A stretch of 64,000 nucleotides of DNA from an uncultured Eubacteriales bacterium (lineage in GTDB: Bacteria; Bacillota; Clostridia; Peptostreptococcales; Anaerovoracaceae): the NCBI GenBank assembly GCA_902786815.1, contig CADADV010000004.1, positions 58,852 to 122,851 of the forward strand. The letters run 5' to 3'. The notes under the pieces are model-generated. The model was not told the DNA's origin. It searched no databases and saw nothing but the letters and a program-made list of their open reading frames with translations. Below are positions 8,711-17,450 of this stretch, one piece after another; the first letter of the stretch is position 1, and each line of letters starts with the position of its first letter. Position numbers and translations under genes: made by a program.

Positions 8711-10003
8711 TTAATTCTCTGCTGCCAGTGCTTCGCGCTGGACGTAGTTATACTCAGGTACCTGTCTTTCTGCGAGGAGTCCTCTGGAGCAGACATACTG
8801 GCATACGCCGCAGTTCACGCACTTGTCGTGATCGATTTCCGGATGTCCGTCGACCATTTCGATAGCACCCTGCGGGCAGTTGTCTGCGCAGTCTCCGCAG
8901 CCGATGCAGCCCTTGAAGCAGACTTCCATTCTTCTTTCCGGATCAGCTTCTGACTGGCATGCCGCCTGCTTGACGCCGATATACGGAACCATCTGGATCT
9001 TGCCCTTCGGGCATGCTCTGTAGCAGTCTCCGCATCCAACGCACTTGTCAGTGTCGACCTTCGCGATCCCGAATTCGACCTTGATTGCATCGTATCTGCA
9101 GACCTTGGTGCAGTCGCCGAATCCCAGGCATCCGTATTCGCATACGTCCATGCCGTCCAGATCGATCTTGGCATCAACGATTTCCGAGCAGCTCTCATAT
9201 CCGGCTTTCTCGAGTTTGTTGTGTCCAACGCCGCCGCCTGTGCATCTGACGAGGGCTACTGTTTCCTTCTCTTTTGTGAGATCGTGCAGTGTGTCGACGA
9301 TGATCTTCTTTCTGCACTTGACCGCGCAAGTCACGCATCCGTCGCACTTGCTGTAGTCGATGCGGGCAAATCTGCCGTCGATCTTATCGCCGTATACCAT
9401 CTCGATGGCATCCTTCGGGCATGCCAAAGCGCAGTCTCCACATCCGATACATCCGTATCCGCAGGCTGCGAGCGTTTCCTTTTCGTCTGCTTTTGATGAA
9501 CATGGGATGAAGTTTGTTGCGTCTGCAGGAATCATCTCGATGATTTCCTGGATACAACCGGAGATACATGCCTCGCATCCGGAGCATTTCTCTTTGTCGA
9601 TGATGATCTCACCATCTTCCAGAGACATAGCCTCGAACTTACATCTGTCGATGCAGGTTCCCAGACCAATGCATCCGTACTGGCATTCATCTTTCGCAAA
9701 GCCTGCTTTTTTAGCTGCATCACAGCTTTCACAAGCAGCCGCTGCGAAACGTTCCTTTCCTGCTGAGCATCCTGCACATTTGACGTGAGCGATCATCGGC
9801 TCAACTTCTACAGGCTCTACTCCCAGGATCTGGGCAATTCCCGCTACTGCCTCACTATCTGCTGCAGGACACAGCGTGATGTTTCCGCTCTCCGCAATCG
9901 CCTCGGCGCAAGCCTGGCAAGTCGGACAACCGCATCCGCCGAATCCGCCGCAATCCACGCCCGGCAGGAGCGCGAGAATCTGCTTAGCTGATTCCATTGT
10001 CAT
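8711..10003 (-). CDS. RnfB-like polyferredoxin, about eight to nine [4Fe-4S] motifs
   Basis: 430 residues with unusually many cysteines. The N-terminus (LLPGVDCGGFGGCGCPTC) resembles the [4Fe-4S] domain of RnfB. It is followed by a row of ferredoxin-type motifs, among them CSGCEACISGC, CGYGCIGCGDCALAC, CDGCVTCAVKC, CEYGCLGFGDC, CVGCGDCYRAC, CFKGCIGCGDCADNC and CVNCGVCQYVC. No membrane segment or signal peptide is visible, so it should be cytoplasmic. As first gene before nifJ and nfnAB, it is probably an electron wire between pyruvate oxidation and NfnAB or a membrane Rnf complex; this role is inference. The ATG at 10003 has GGAGG seven bases upstream. Confidence 0.8.
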   Translation of the reverse strand: MTMESAKQILALLPGVDCGGFGGCGCPTCQACAEAIAESGNITLCPAADSEAVAGIAQILGVEPVEVEPMIAHVKCAGCSAGKERFAAAACESCDAAKKAGFAKDECQYGCIGLGTCIDRCKFEAMSLEDGEIIIDKEKCSGCEACISGCIQEIIEMIPADATNFIPCSSKADEKETLAACGYGCIGCGDCALACPKDAIEMVYGDKIDGRFARIDYSKCDGCVTCAVKCRKKIIVDTLHDLTKEKETVALVRCTGGGVGHNKLEKAGYESCSEIVDAKIDLDGMDVCEYGCLGFGDCTKVCRYDAIKVEFGIAKVDTDKCVGCGDCYRACPKGKIQMVPYIGVKQAACQSEADPERRMEVCFKGCIGCGDCADNCPQGAIEMVDGHPEIDHDKCVNCGVCQYVCSRGLLAERQVPEYNYVQREALAAEN

Positions 10004-10074
10004 AGTTGTTATCCTCCACTTATTGATGATTTAACTTCTGATTGTATTTTGTATACATGTTAGAACAAAATATA

Positions 10075-10129
10075 AAGCGCTTTCGATAGTTCGTTAAATT
10101 TTTAACGCCTCTGAACTATTTCAGCGCTT
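10075..10129 (-). promoter_or_regulatory. Hairpin at the predicted 5' end of the redox operon mRNA
   Basis: Three nested inverted repeats: AAGCGCT/AGCGCTT (10075-10081 with 10123-10129), ATAGTTC/GAACTAT and an inner CGTTAAA/TTTAACG. Together they fold about 55 nt into one long stem with internal loops. It begins almost exactly at the predicted transcription start, as known 5' mRNA stabilisers do. It has no U-run, so it is not a normal terminator. Role inferred. Confidence 0.6.
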
Positions 10130-10134
10130 AGATT

Positions 10135-10162
10135 ATTTTACCACTTCAACCGTTGGAGTCAA
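10135..10162 (-). promoter_or_regulatory. Promoter of the polyferredoxin-nifJ-nfnAB operon
   Basis: On the minus strand, TTGACT (10162-10157), a 16-base spacer and TAAAAT (10140-10135) with an extended TGG just before it. Predicted transcription start is near 10128, giving a leader of about 125 nt that opens with the hairpin at 10075-10129. The promoter lies about 90 bases after the stop of the upstream antiporter gene. Confidence 0.75.
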
Positions 10163-10224
10163 GCCATTTAAGGCTATTTCTTTTGTTCTTTTTTTTGTCC
10201 AAAACCAGAAACTTTGTTAAGGAA

Positions 10225-12549
10225 TTAACGAGTCCTCTCTTTTCGTTTTTCATCCATCAGTCCGCTTCTGATGAGCTTGTTCAGCATGGTCGACCCGCCG
10301 ATTAACCACAGGATGTCATCCTTCGCCAAAATCGTGTCAATATCAGGACTCACGATCGGCAGCGCTCCCCTCTCGATTCCTACAATCGTAGCACCAAAGG
10401 CCTGTCTGAGGCCGCAGTTACGTATGGATTTCCGGGTGAATCTGGAGTTGCCGTCCAGTTGGATCGGCACACAGACCAGCTCGCCCTCCTCCGGGACGCC
10501 TTCAAACCGCTGACCGTACATAAAGTCCTTCAGAGTCTTTGTCTCTGACTCCGTATATTCGATGGCGTCGTCTTTCTCTAAAATCATTGTGCACGCATCC
10601 AGCTCATCCCTTGTGCCAAGCATCTGCAGTATGTCGCCGTACCGGATCGTTTCATCTGCCGACGGCATATTCACATACCCGTCTTTGCGGATGATACGGA
10701 TAATCGTCACGTTAAAGTCCCGCCGCTTTGTGAATTCAACGATGGTCTTGCTGAAATCCGGATCTATGATTTCAAATTCATCCACATACAGTGACTCGTT
10801 CAGCCACCGGTAGCTTTTGCTTCTCGTCCTGTCTTTCTTGGCCTTATCCAGCGTCCTTTCGGAGAAATTGGCGACGAAACGTTTCTCCATCGCGATGGTA
10901 ACGCCGTTCAGCCACGCGGACCGGATGATGAAGATAATCGGCACTGCAGCGATGATCACCAGGATCACGTACGGTATATGGAATATTTTACGCAAAACCA
11001 GAGCAATGAAGCATGCACCAATCAGTGCCCGCAGGGCTCTCATCGTAATCAGCGGAAGATGGTTTGAGCGGTGCTTGACCCAGAGTTTATAGAACAGCGT
11101 CGTATTCGAATCGAACATGACATTGATAACCGGCAGCATCGCCAGAATGATTACCGCAGCGGAAAGAACATTACCGGCAAAAACCGATCCGCTAATTCCT
11201 GCGATATATGGAATCAGGTGTCTTGTTCCCGCCCAGTAGAGCAGGAACAGAATCGAGGAACAGATCCCCGTCCTGATGCAGACTCGTTTGATGTACTGGT
11301 TCCAGTCGCTGTCCTGAGCGTCCCGCGTCTGATTCTCTGATGTGTTCCGCCGCAAAGCCATCCGCGCCTTCTTTGGGAGTCTTTTATCCAGGAACTTATA
11401 GGCTTTTTCGGCGTTCTTGATAAACAGAGGGGTCAGGAACGATGTGATCACGGACACGCAGACGATGATCGGATAAAGATAATGACTGATGACGCCGAAG
11501 CTCATGCCGAGCGTCGCAACGATAAATGAAAACTCACCAATCTGCACCATGCTGAAGCCTCCCCGGATGGCTGTGTGCAGCGACTGTCCTGACAGGAGTA
11601 TTCCGATGACGGAGAATGTCATCTGACCCAGGATCACCACGATCGTAACAATGATGATCGGAACGATGTATTCCAAAAGCAGACTCGGTATGATCATCAT
11701 CCCGACAGAAACGAAAAAAATCGCTCCGAAGAGATCCTTGACCGGCTTCACAAGGTACCGGATTCTGTCGGACTGCACGGTTCCGGCAAGGATCGATCCG
11801 GCAAGGAATGCGCCCAGGGCTGACGAAAACCCGATAAGATTGGCGATCACGACCATGAGAAGGCAAAGTCCCGCAGATACAATGAGCACAAGTTCATCGT
11901 TGAGCAGTCCCGTGATTTTTTTCAGAACGGAAGGAATTACATACACGCCAATGAGGATCCACGCCACCAGGTAGATCAACATGATGAAGACCTGCTGTGC
12001 AAGCGCAACACCGGAGACGTTACGCCCGATGGAAATGGTCGACAGGACGACCAGCATGAAAATACCGGCCACATCCTCAATGACAAGCGCCCCCAGAACC
12101 ATCTGTGCGAAGGGTTCCCTCTTCATATTGAATTCTTCATAGGACTTCATTATGATCATCGTCGAAGACATGGAAATCATGCCTCCAAGAAAGATGCAGT
12201 CCATCTTGCCCCATCCCAGCAGCGATCCCACGCCTGCGCCGACGAGCATCATCATTGCCATGACAGTCGTCGCTACCGTAAACGCGCTGCCGCCCACCTG
12301 AGCGAGTTTTTTGAAACTGAACTCCAGGCCGAGACCGAACATCAGGAAGATGACACCCAGATCCGCCCATGTGGAAATATCCTCCTGTTCAACGACTGTG
12401 GGCAGGTAATCGAAATGCGGGCTGATCAGAAAACCCGCGACAATAAACCCAAGTACAACGGGCTGCTTGAGTTTCCTGAATATGATTGTGACGATTGCGC
12501 TAGCCACGAGTATGAGCGCCAGATCGGCTACCAATGGTTCGAGATGCAA
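10225..12549 (-). CDS. CPA2-type K+(Na+)/H+ antiporter with two TrkA-C domains
   Basis: 774 residues. The first ~390 are a 12-13 helix Na+/H+ exchanger domain of the KefB/CPA2 type (GLGLEFSFKKL, the MISMSSTMI stretch, then IEDVAGIFML). A second membrane block follows (about 420-550), as in members with extra helices. The C-terminus carries two RCK_C/TrkA-C domains (about 590-680 and 690-765) and no TrkA-N Rossmann domain, so NAD control as in KefC is not expected. It starts with TTG at 12549 behind a strong GGAGG. A GTGGTACAAT extended -10 (12581-12590) sits in the end of the upstream gene. Ion preference cannot be told. Confidence 0.85.
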   Translation of the reverse strand: MHLEPLVADLALILVASAIVTIIFRKLKQPVVLGFIVAGFLISPHFDYLPTVVEQEDISTWADLGVIFLMFGLGLEFSFKKLAQVGGSAFTVATTVMAMMMLVGAGVGSLLGWGKMDCIFLGGMISMSSTMIIMKSYEEFNMKREPFAQMVLGALVIEDVAGIFMLVVLSTISIGRNVSGVALAQQVFIMLIYLVAWILIGVYVIPSVLKKITGLLNDELVLIVSAGLCLLMVVIANLIGFSSALGAFLAGSILAGTVQSDRIRYLVKPVKDLFGAIFFVSVGMMIIPSLLLEYIVPIIIVTIVVILGQMTFSVIGILLSGQSLHTAIRGGFSMVQIGEFSFIVATLGMSFGVISHYLYPIIVCVSVITSFLTPLFIKNAEKAYKFLDKRLPKKARMALRRNTSENQTRDAQDSDWNQYIKRVCIRTGICSSILFLLYWAGTRHLIPYIAGISGSVFAGNVLSAAVIILAMLPVINVMFDSNTTLFYKLWVKHRSNHLPLITMRALRALIGACFIALVLRKIFHIPYVILVIIAAVPIIFIIRSAWLNGVTIAMEKRFVANFSERTLDKAKKDRTRSKSYRWLNESLYVDEFEIIDPDFSKTIVEFTKRRDFNVTIIRIIRKDGYVNMPSADETIRYGDILQMLGTRDELDACTMILEKDDAIEYTESETKTLKDFMYGQRFEGVPEEGELVCVPIQLDGNSRFTRKSIRNCGLRQAFGATIVGIERGALPIVSPDIDTILAKDDILWLIGGSTMLNKLIRSGLMDEKRKERTR

Positions 12550-12578
12550 ATACTCCCCTCCTCAGTTGCTTTATTGTA

Positions 12579-13613
12579 TTATTGTACCACATCAAAGAGG
12601 CGCTCTGTCAGTTTACTTATCTGTTGTCCGAAATTTCCTTCCAGTGACGCGACCGGTGAAGGGAGTCGTTCCTCAACAGGCACCGTTCTCACGATCCTGT
12701 TTGCGATTTCATCCCCGCAGCTGCTTTCCAACTGGCGCAGATAATGCTTCTCACGCATCCCGGGTTCTTCTGCCTTCGCAATCAGGCAGATCAGGTCAGC
12801 CGCCCTGCAGACCGTCATTGCACCCTCACCCAGACTGGTTGAAAGATCAACGGCAACCACATCGAACGCCCCGCTGTCCATCAGCGATGCCAAAAGCCTC
12901 TGCATTTCCTCATCGGACAGCTCACGCATTGGATTCTTCCCGGCAGTCGGCGCGAAACTGCACACGCCAAAAGGATCTTTCATAAGATACGACTCCAAAA
13001 ACGGCACGGTGCTTTTTCCCAGAAGGCGGTACAGATATTCTCCTTCCGTTTTGATACTTCCGGATGCACCGCCCTCCTGCAAAGGCAGGAACTCTGCTGA
13101 TGATGTTACATCTTCAAGGCTGATATACATGACCCTCCGGCCGCGGAAACGCGCAAGTTCCTGGGTGACGGCACGGCAGATCGCAGTGCACCCTGCCCCT
13201 CCGCAGTACGATGCAAAAGCAATCAGCCTCACATCGTTTCTCTTCACCAGCAGCGCCTGCCTGCCGGTCAGATGCGCGTAAATATCATAAACAGCCGCTG
13301 CGATCGCATCTGCTCCGCTGTATTTATACAGTGCATAACGGCTGTTTCCGTGATCGATATTCACTTGTGATGCTCTGTCCGTCAGATAGACTACACGGCC
13401 GCCGTAAGAATCACTGACCTCGCTGCCTGCCCACAGAATCAAATCGTAGTGTTCATCATATGAACCATCATCACGATCTGTCCACTGCAGCACAAACTCT
13501 TTCGTAGTGTATGCTGTCACACTGATCTGTCTGCATGCATCGAGAAGTGACATACAAAAAACTCTGTTGAACGCCTCATCCGGCGAGACAACAGCAATAT
13601 TCAGATTCTCCAT
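12579..13613 (-). CDS. TadZ/MinD-like protein with a degenerate P-loop
   Basis: 344 residues. The first ~110 residues look like a receiver-like or atypical domain (NIAVVSPDEAFNRV) as in TadZ/CpaE proteins. The second part has the fold order of ParA/MinD ATPases: the P-loop position reads FASYCGGAGCTAICRAV (about 131-147), then MYISLEDV, then DVVAVDLSTSL for Walker B. Both P-loop lysines are replaced (by cysteine at the GK position), so ATP hydrolysis is doubtful. TadZ proteins localise pilus machines, but no tad or pilus gene lies nearby. Family placement is from pattern only. Confidence 0.55.
   Translation of the reverse strand: MENLNIAVVSPDEAFNRVFCMSLLDACRQISVTAYTTKEFVLQWTDRDDGSYDEHYDLILWAGSEVSDSYGGRVVYLTDRASQVNIDHGNSRYALYKYSGADAIAAAVYDIYAHLTGRQALLVKRNDVRLIAFASYCGGAGCTAICRAVTQELARFRGRRVMYISLEDVTSSAEFLPLQEGGASGSIKTEGEYLYRLLGKSTVPFLESYLMKDPFGVCSFAPTAGKNPMRELSDEEMQRLLASLMDSGAFDVVAVDLSTSLGEGAMTVCRAADLICLIAKAEEPGMREKHYLRQLESSCGDEIANRIVRTVPVEERLPSPVASLEGNFGQQISKLTERLFDVVQ
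12581..12590 (-). promoter_or_regulatory. Extended -10 promoter of the antiporter gene
   Basis: GTGGTACAAT on the minus strand, about 30 bases before the TTG start, overlapping the last codons of the upstream gene. The same GTGGTAnAAT form precedes several other genes here. No good -35 was found. Confidence 0.5.
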
Positions 13614-13713
13614 CTCTATTCCCTGCCCTAAGTATAGATATTGTAAATTATAGAATTTGTAAATTTATGTAATTATTGTATATTAATTACTGTTTTGTGT
13701 CAAGATTCGTTTC

Positions 13714-14865
13714 CTATCGTTCGTCTCTCATCTGTGCAGCCAGGCTCTCAGTATACGGATATCGGCAGATGCCCTTTTCCGTGATTATTCCGCTGATCAG
13801 CTCTGCCTCAGTGACGTCAAATGCCGGATTGAAACACTCCACACCTTCCGGAGCCATCGGCTTCTCATAATACTTGCTTTTGATTTCCTCCGGATCCCGT
13901 TCTTCAATGGGAATGTCTCTTCCGGAGGCGCACTCCAAATCGATCGAAGAAGATGGTCCCAGCACATAGAACGGGATGCCGAAGTGTTTTGCCAGGATCG
14001 CAACGCCGAAAGTTCCGATTTTGTTTGCCGTATCCCCGTTGGCTGCCACTCTGTCGCAGCCGACGAATACCGCCTGAACAGCGCCGGTCCTCATAACAGA
14101 TGCAGCCATGTTATCGCATATAAGCGTCACGTCAACACCCGCCTTCTGCAGTTCAAATGTAGTGAGACGCGCACCCTGCAGCAAAGGCCTCGTTTCATCT
14201 GCAAAGACTCGGAACTGCACGCCTTGCTCCGTGCCCAGCAGGATCGGCCCCAGTGCGGTCCCGTATTCGGACGTCGCCAGCGGGCCGGCATTACAGTGAG
14301 TCAGGATCCCGATCGGCCCTACGTGACCGGCTGCAGCACAGATGTTATGGACCTCTTCCAGCCCGTACTGCGCAATCGACCTGCACATTTGTATGTCTTC
14401 CTCGTGGATTGCTTTTGCTTCCCGTTCGGCTGCGTCTGACAGTCTGCGTGCTCCGGCGTTGGCGTTCAGCCTCAAAGAGTCTTCCTGCCGCGCGCGAAAC
14501 ATCTCCACACGGACTGCTTTGATGACACGGTCGACAGCCCAGGCAAGATTGACAGCAGTAGGTCGTGCTCCCTTCAAAGCTTCACCCTGGGCCTGGATCT
14601 CCTGCATGAAAATTTCATCGGAAGTACCGCTGGCACCGCAGCAGCTGCGGATGGGCTTCGGCCTGCATTGCTGCTTCGAGAGTGCAGCCAGCGCATATCC
14701 GGCAAATATTCCAATTGCAGGTGCACCCCGCACCTGCAGCTTTTGGATTGCCTCCACCATCTCTTCCAGGGTCTTCAGTTCTATGTATTTTTCCTCGCCC
14801 GGAAGCAGACTCTGATCCAATATGATCACGCTGGTTCCGGATTCGCTTAATCTGACATGGTCCAT
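13714..14865 (-). CDS. mtnA: S-methyl-5-thioribose-1-phosphate isomerase
   Basis: 383 residues, slightly longer than usual. MtnA converts methylthioribose-1-phosphate to the ribulose form in methionine salvage. Seen: RGAPAIGIFAGY near residue 45, the LTHCNAGPLAT catalytic-cysteine segment, AVFVGCDRVAANGDTANKIGT with the catalytic aspartate, and IPFYVLGPSSSID near the C-terminus. A serine/cysteine-rich insertion lies around residues 70-85. The start at 14865 (MDHVRLSESG) has AGGAGGG five bases ahead; the frame is open to 14916 but that part overlaps the promoter. No other salvage gene is adjacent, so it may also act on 5-deoxyribose-1-phosphate-type by-products, as some homologues do. Confidence 0.88.
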   Translation of the reverse strand: MDHVRLSESGTSVIILDQSLLPGEEKYIELKTLEEMVEAIQKLQVRGAPAIGIFAGYALAALSKQQCRPKPIRSCCGASGTSDEIFMQEIQAQGEALKGARPTAVNLAWAVDRVIKAVRVEMFRARQEDSLRLNANAGARRLSDAAEREAKAIHEEDIQMCRSIAQYGLEEVHNICAAAGHVGPIGILTHCNAGPLATSEYGTALGPILLGTEQGVQFRVFADETRPLLQGARLTTFELQKAGVDVTLICDNMAASVMRTGAVQAVFVGCDRVAANGDTANKIGTFGVAILAKHFGIPFYVLGPSSSIDLECASGRDIPIEERDPEEIKSKYYEKPMAPEGVECFNPAFDVTEAELISGIITEKGICRYPYTESLAAQMRDER

Positions 14866-14884
14866 GATATCCCTCCTTGCCCCA

Positions 14885-14893
14885 ATTATAACA
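14885..14893 (-). promoter_or_regulatory. Promoter of mtnA
   Basis: TGTTATAAT extended -10 on the minus strand, with the mtnA ATG 19 bases after the TATAAT and AGGAGGG between them. It directly follows the terminator hairpin at 14896-14927. Confidence 0.6.
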
Positions 14894-14895
14894 CA

Positions 14896-14927
14896 AGACC
14901 GGGCTGCGGTGGCCACCGGCCCGGTCT
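14896..14927 (-). terminator. Terminator hairpin downstream of the M28 peptidase gene
   Basis: AGACCGGGC (14896-14904) pairs perfectly with GCCCGGTCT (14919-14927), with further pairing inside. It is GC-rich, about 95 bases after the peptidase stop. The following sequence is only weakly T-rich, so termination may be partial. Confidence 0.55.
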
Positions 14928-15021
14928 GTGATCGATACTGTGTTTTCAGTCCTTGTTCTTACAAGTTCTGCTGCGTTTCAGATACGCGGCAGCTGCTCAT
15001 AATATAGACTGCTAATACAGC

Positions 15022-17277
15022 CTACTGGAGCGCATTGGCTACATCACCCATGTAGGTGATCTCTGCAGCAAGGGCTTTCCCCAGATAATCAATGAGCTCA
15101 CCTCTTGCTTTATTATATGCTTCCTTCGCAGCATCTACGTCAATATCCTCGACGGTTTCTGCACGCTGGATCTGAGCAGATACATCGCCGACATGCACGA
15201 CAGGATTCTGGTGGTGATATCCCCACTGTGCCTGATCCTTGCTGGAATAGTAAGCGTCGGTGTACATGTCGATGCCTCTTTCTGCAATGTCAGCGCTGAA
15301 GTTGCAGTAGTTATAGTCGTGGATGCAGTTGAGCTGATAAGCGTAGTCGGCGATTCCGTCACCGTTCTCGCCCCAGACGGCAGCGCCATTGTCGAGGCCT
15401 TCCAGAACGCCGTCAATGTATGACAGATTGTTGAATGTCTGCACCTGACCATAGTCTGCGGTGAAGTCGCTGTCATAGAAGAACTTGTCCTGTGTGAGCT
15501 GGAATGCTTCAAGCGCCCGCTTGTTCAGTTCCGCGCCCTGGGTTCTGAGTTCTGCTGCAGTTTCTTCTTCGCCTGCAGCAACTGCTTCCTCGTAAGATTT
15601 ATTGAGCGCGACAGCCGCGTCATAATGAGCCTTCGCTGCAGTCTTCAGTTCTTCAACGGCTGCGAGGTAGCCCTCTGTATCAACGCCGGCTTCCTTCGCA
15701 TATTCTTCATTGAATCCCTTCTTCAGATCGTTAGCGAGAGCTGCGGAATTCAGTTCCAGAGCAGGCTCTGTATCCATGTAGATCGCGAATGCGCCGTACC
15801 AGTCGATGTTATTCTGGAAGCACTCAGCGTCATAAGTCTCAGCGTTGTCTGCAATTGTATGATAACACTGGCTCATGAAGTCCGTTCCTTCGAATCCGTT
15901 CAGGAAGTAAGGAACGCCGTGGACTCTGTACGTAATACCGTCTTCCATCGTCGTCGCATCTGCCGGCTTGGTCACGTATGGTGTGTCACCGTTCGTGATC
16001 ACGAGACCTGAATCAAACATTGTCTTGGTCAGTGCTCTGAATTCAGGAACACAGACGATGTTCATCTTATCCATCTTGACTGCAGGCAGTTCGCAGTTGA
16101 TCAGGGCCAGTGCTCCGTCAGTCATGTCAGAGTGTTCTTCGCATACGCCCCATGCACCTGTAGTCCAGTCAAACTGGGAATCTGAAGCACCCCACTCTTC
16201 CGCGCCGTGCGCGATAAAGTAGATGTCATTTTCAGGTTCATACCCGGAATCGACCATAGCCTTCGCGATGGTCGCAACCAGTGCAATCGCGCAGCAGTCA
16301 TCCTGGAATCCATACCAGTACTTGTCATAGTGTCCTGCGATGATGATCTTCTGATCGTGATTCTTGCCCGGAATCATGCCGTAAACATTATACGTCGTTC
16401 CGCCGTTGTCGACCATTTCCGCATCTACGTTCAGGGTGCAGTCGGTGTGACCGTCCTTGATTGCCTGCTGGATCTTCTTCGCCTGATCTGCACTGACCGC
16501 TACGGTCGGCAGAAGGTCACCGGAACATACGTCCTGCACGTTTGTCGTGAACGTTCCGGCTTCACCGTAACCGCTGTCCGCCCATGTGACGATCGCAGCT
16601 GCTCCGGCCTTATGCGCCTGTTCCATGTAAACATCGATCCATGCTTCATTGGACTGGTCGACCTTGACGAAGGCAATCTTATCCTTTACGTCCTTACCGT
16701 CATAGTCTGCTTCGAAACCTGTTCCGCAGTCTACGATTTCCGCTTTCAGATCGCCATCGGTACCGTTGACCTGATAGGACGCAGGTCCGTTAGTTCCTGC
16801 TTCGACGGCTTTTGCATCATTTCCGTGGAAATCGACATCTGAATCGGCAATTTTCAAGGATGAACTGTTGAACTGGAACTTGTCGCACGTACTGCCCAGT
16901 TTGTCAACATTCTGCAGTCCGATTTCTTTCCATTCGTTCATCAGATAGTCAGCAGTTGCGTGCTCCGCGTCTGATCCGGCGGATCTCCAGCCGTTCGCTT
17001 CAGCCAGGTTTTCCCAGTCATACGCCAGCTCATAAGCCAGTTCATAACCGTAATCCATGTCCACCTTGTCATAGAACGCCTTGACTTCATCAGCCATTGA
17101 CAGATCCGACTTGACTTCAGGGTTCAGATAACCGTCCGGAGCTTCTTCAGCAGCTTCCGGTTCTTCCGCAGGTGCTTCCGCATCACCGCCGGACTCACCG
17201 CATGCAGACAGTGTCCATACGCACATTGCCAGAACAAGCAGCATCGCCAGCAGCATGCTCAGTTTGTTCTTTTTCAT
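15022..17277 (-). CDS. Secreted lipoprotein, M28-family zinc aminopeptidase
   Basis: 751 residues. A lipoprotein signal peptide is clear: KKNK, a hydrophobic run and the lipobox LSAC with cysteine near residue 26, followed by an acidic Ala/Glu-rich linker. A PA-type domain (about 170-290) precedes the M28 catalytic domain, where IIAGHYDKYW gives the zinc His/Asp, FQDDCCA the bridging Asp and FIAHGAEEWG the catalytic Glu pair (about 320-390). The last ~200 residues are helical and unassigned. The protein should be anchored outside the membrane and release N-terminal amino acids from peptides. Start ATG at 17277 has AAAGAGGTG; a TATAAT at 17328-17333 is its likely -10. Confidence 0.88.
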   Translation of the reverse strand: MKKNKLSMLLAMLLVLAMCVWTLSACGESGGDAEAPAEEPEAAEEAPDGYLNPEVKSDLSMADEVKAFYDKVDMDYGYELAYELAYDWENLAEANGWRSAGSDAEHATADYLMNEWKEIGLQNVDKLGSTCDKFQFNSSSLKIADSDVDFHGNDAKAVEAGTNGPASYQVNGTDGDLKAEIVDCGTGFEADYDGKDVKDKIAFVKVDQSNEAWIDVYMEQAHKAGAAAIVTWADSGYGEAGTFTTNVQDVCSGDLLPTVAVSADQAKKIQQAIKDGHTDCTLNVDAEMVDNGGTTYNVYGMIPGKNHDQKIIIAGHYDKYWYGFQDDCCAIALVATIAKAMVDSGYEPENDIYFIAHGAEEWGASDSQFDWTTGAWGVCEEHSDMTDGALALINCELPAVKMDKMNIVCVPEFRALTKTMFDSGLVITNGDTPYVTKPADATTMEDGITYRVHGVPYFLNGFEGTDFMSQCYHTIADNAETYDAECFQNNIDWYGAFAIYMDTEPALELNSAALANDLKKGFNEEYAKEAGVDTEGYLAAVEELKTAAKAHYDAAVALNKSYEEAVAAGEEETAAELRTQGAELNKRALEAFQLTQDKFFYDSDFTADYGQVQTFNNLSYIDGVLEGLDNGAAVWGENGDGIADYAYQLNCIHDYNYCNFSADIAERGIDMYTDAYYSSKDQAQWGYHHQNPVVHVGDVSAQIQRAETVEDIDVDAAKEAYNKARGELIDYLGKALAAEITYMGDVANALQ

Positions 17278-17327
17278 TCAGTCACCTCTTTCCTTTCTAA
17301 CGTTAAATCAATAATAATGCTGTTTTC

Positions 17328-17333
17328 ATTATA
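17328..17333 (-). promoter_or_regulatory. -10 box of the M28 peptidase gene
   Basis: TATAAT on the minus strand about 50 bases before the peptidase ATG; the best -35 is a poor TATTTG 17 bases upstream. It is back to back with the plus-strand promoter at 17377-17385. Confidence 0.5.
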
Positions 17334-17376
17334 CACCGAACCAGGATAAACAAATATGTTTTTTTGAGTTTTTCTA

Positions 17377-17385
17377 TGCTATAAT
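17377..17385 (+). promoter_or_regulatory. Extended -10 promoter of the small export protein gene
   Basis: TGCTATAAT on the plus strand, about 65 bases before the ATG at 17451. No convincing -35. The leader lacks a strong Shine-Dalgarno. Confidence 0.5.
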
Positions 17386-17450
17386 GAAAGCCACGTTTAC
17401 AAATATTAGTAGCTTTTATTGCGATCACCACGGGTGATCTGAAACACCGC

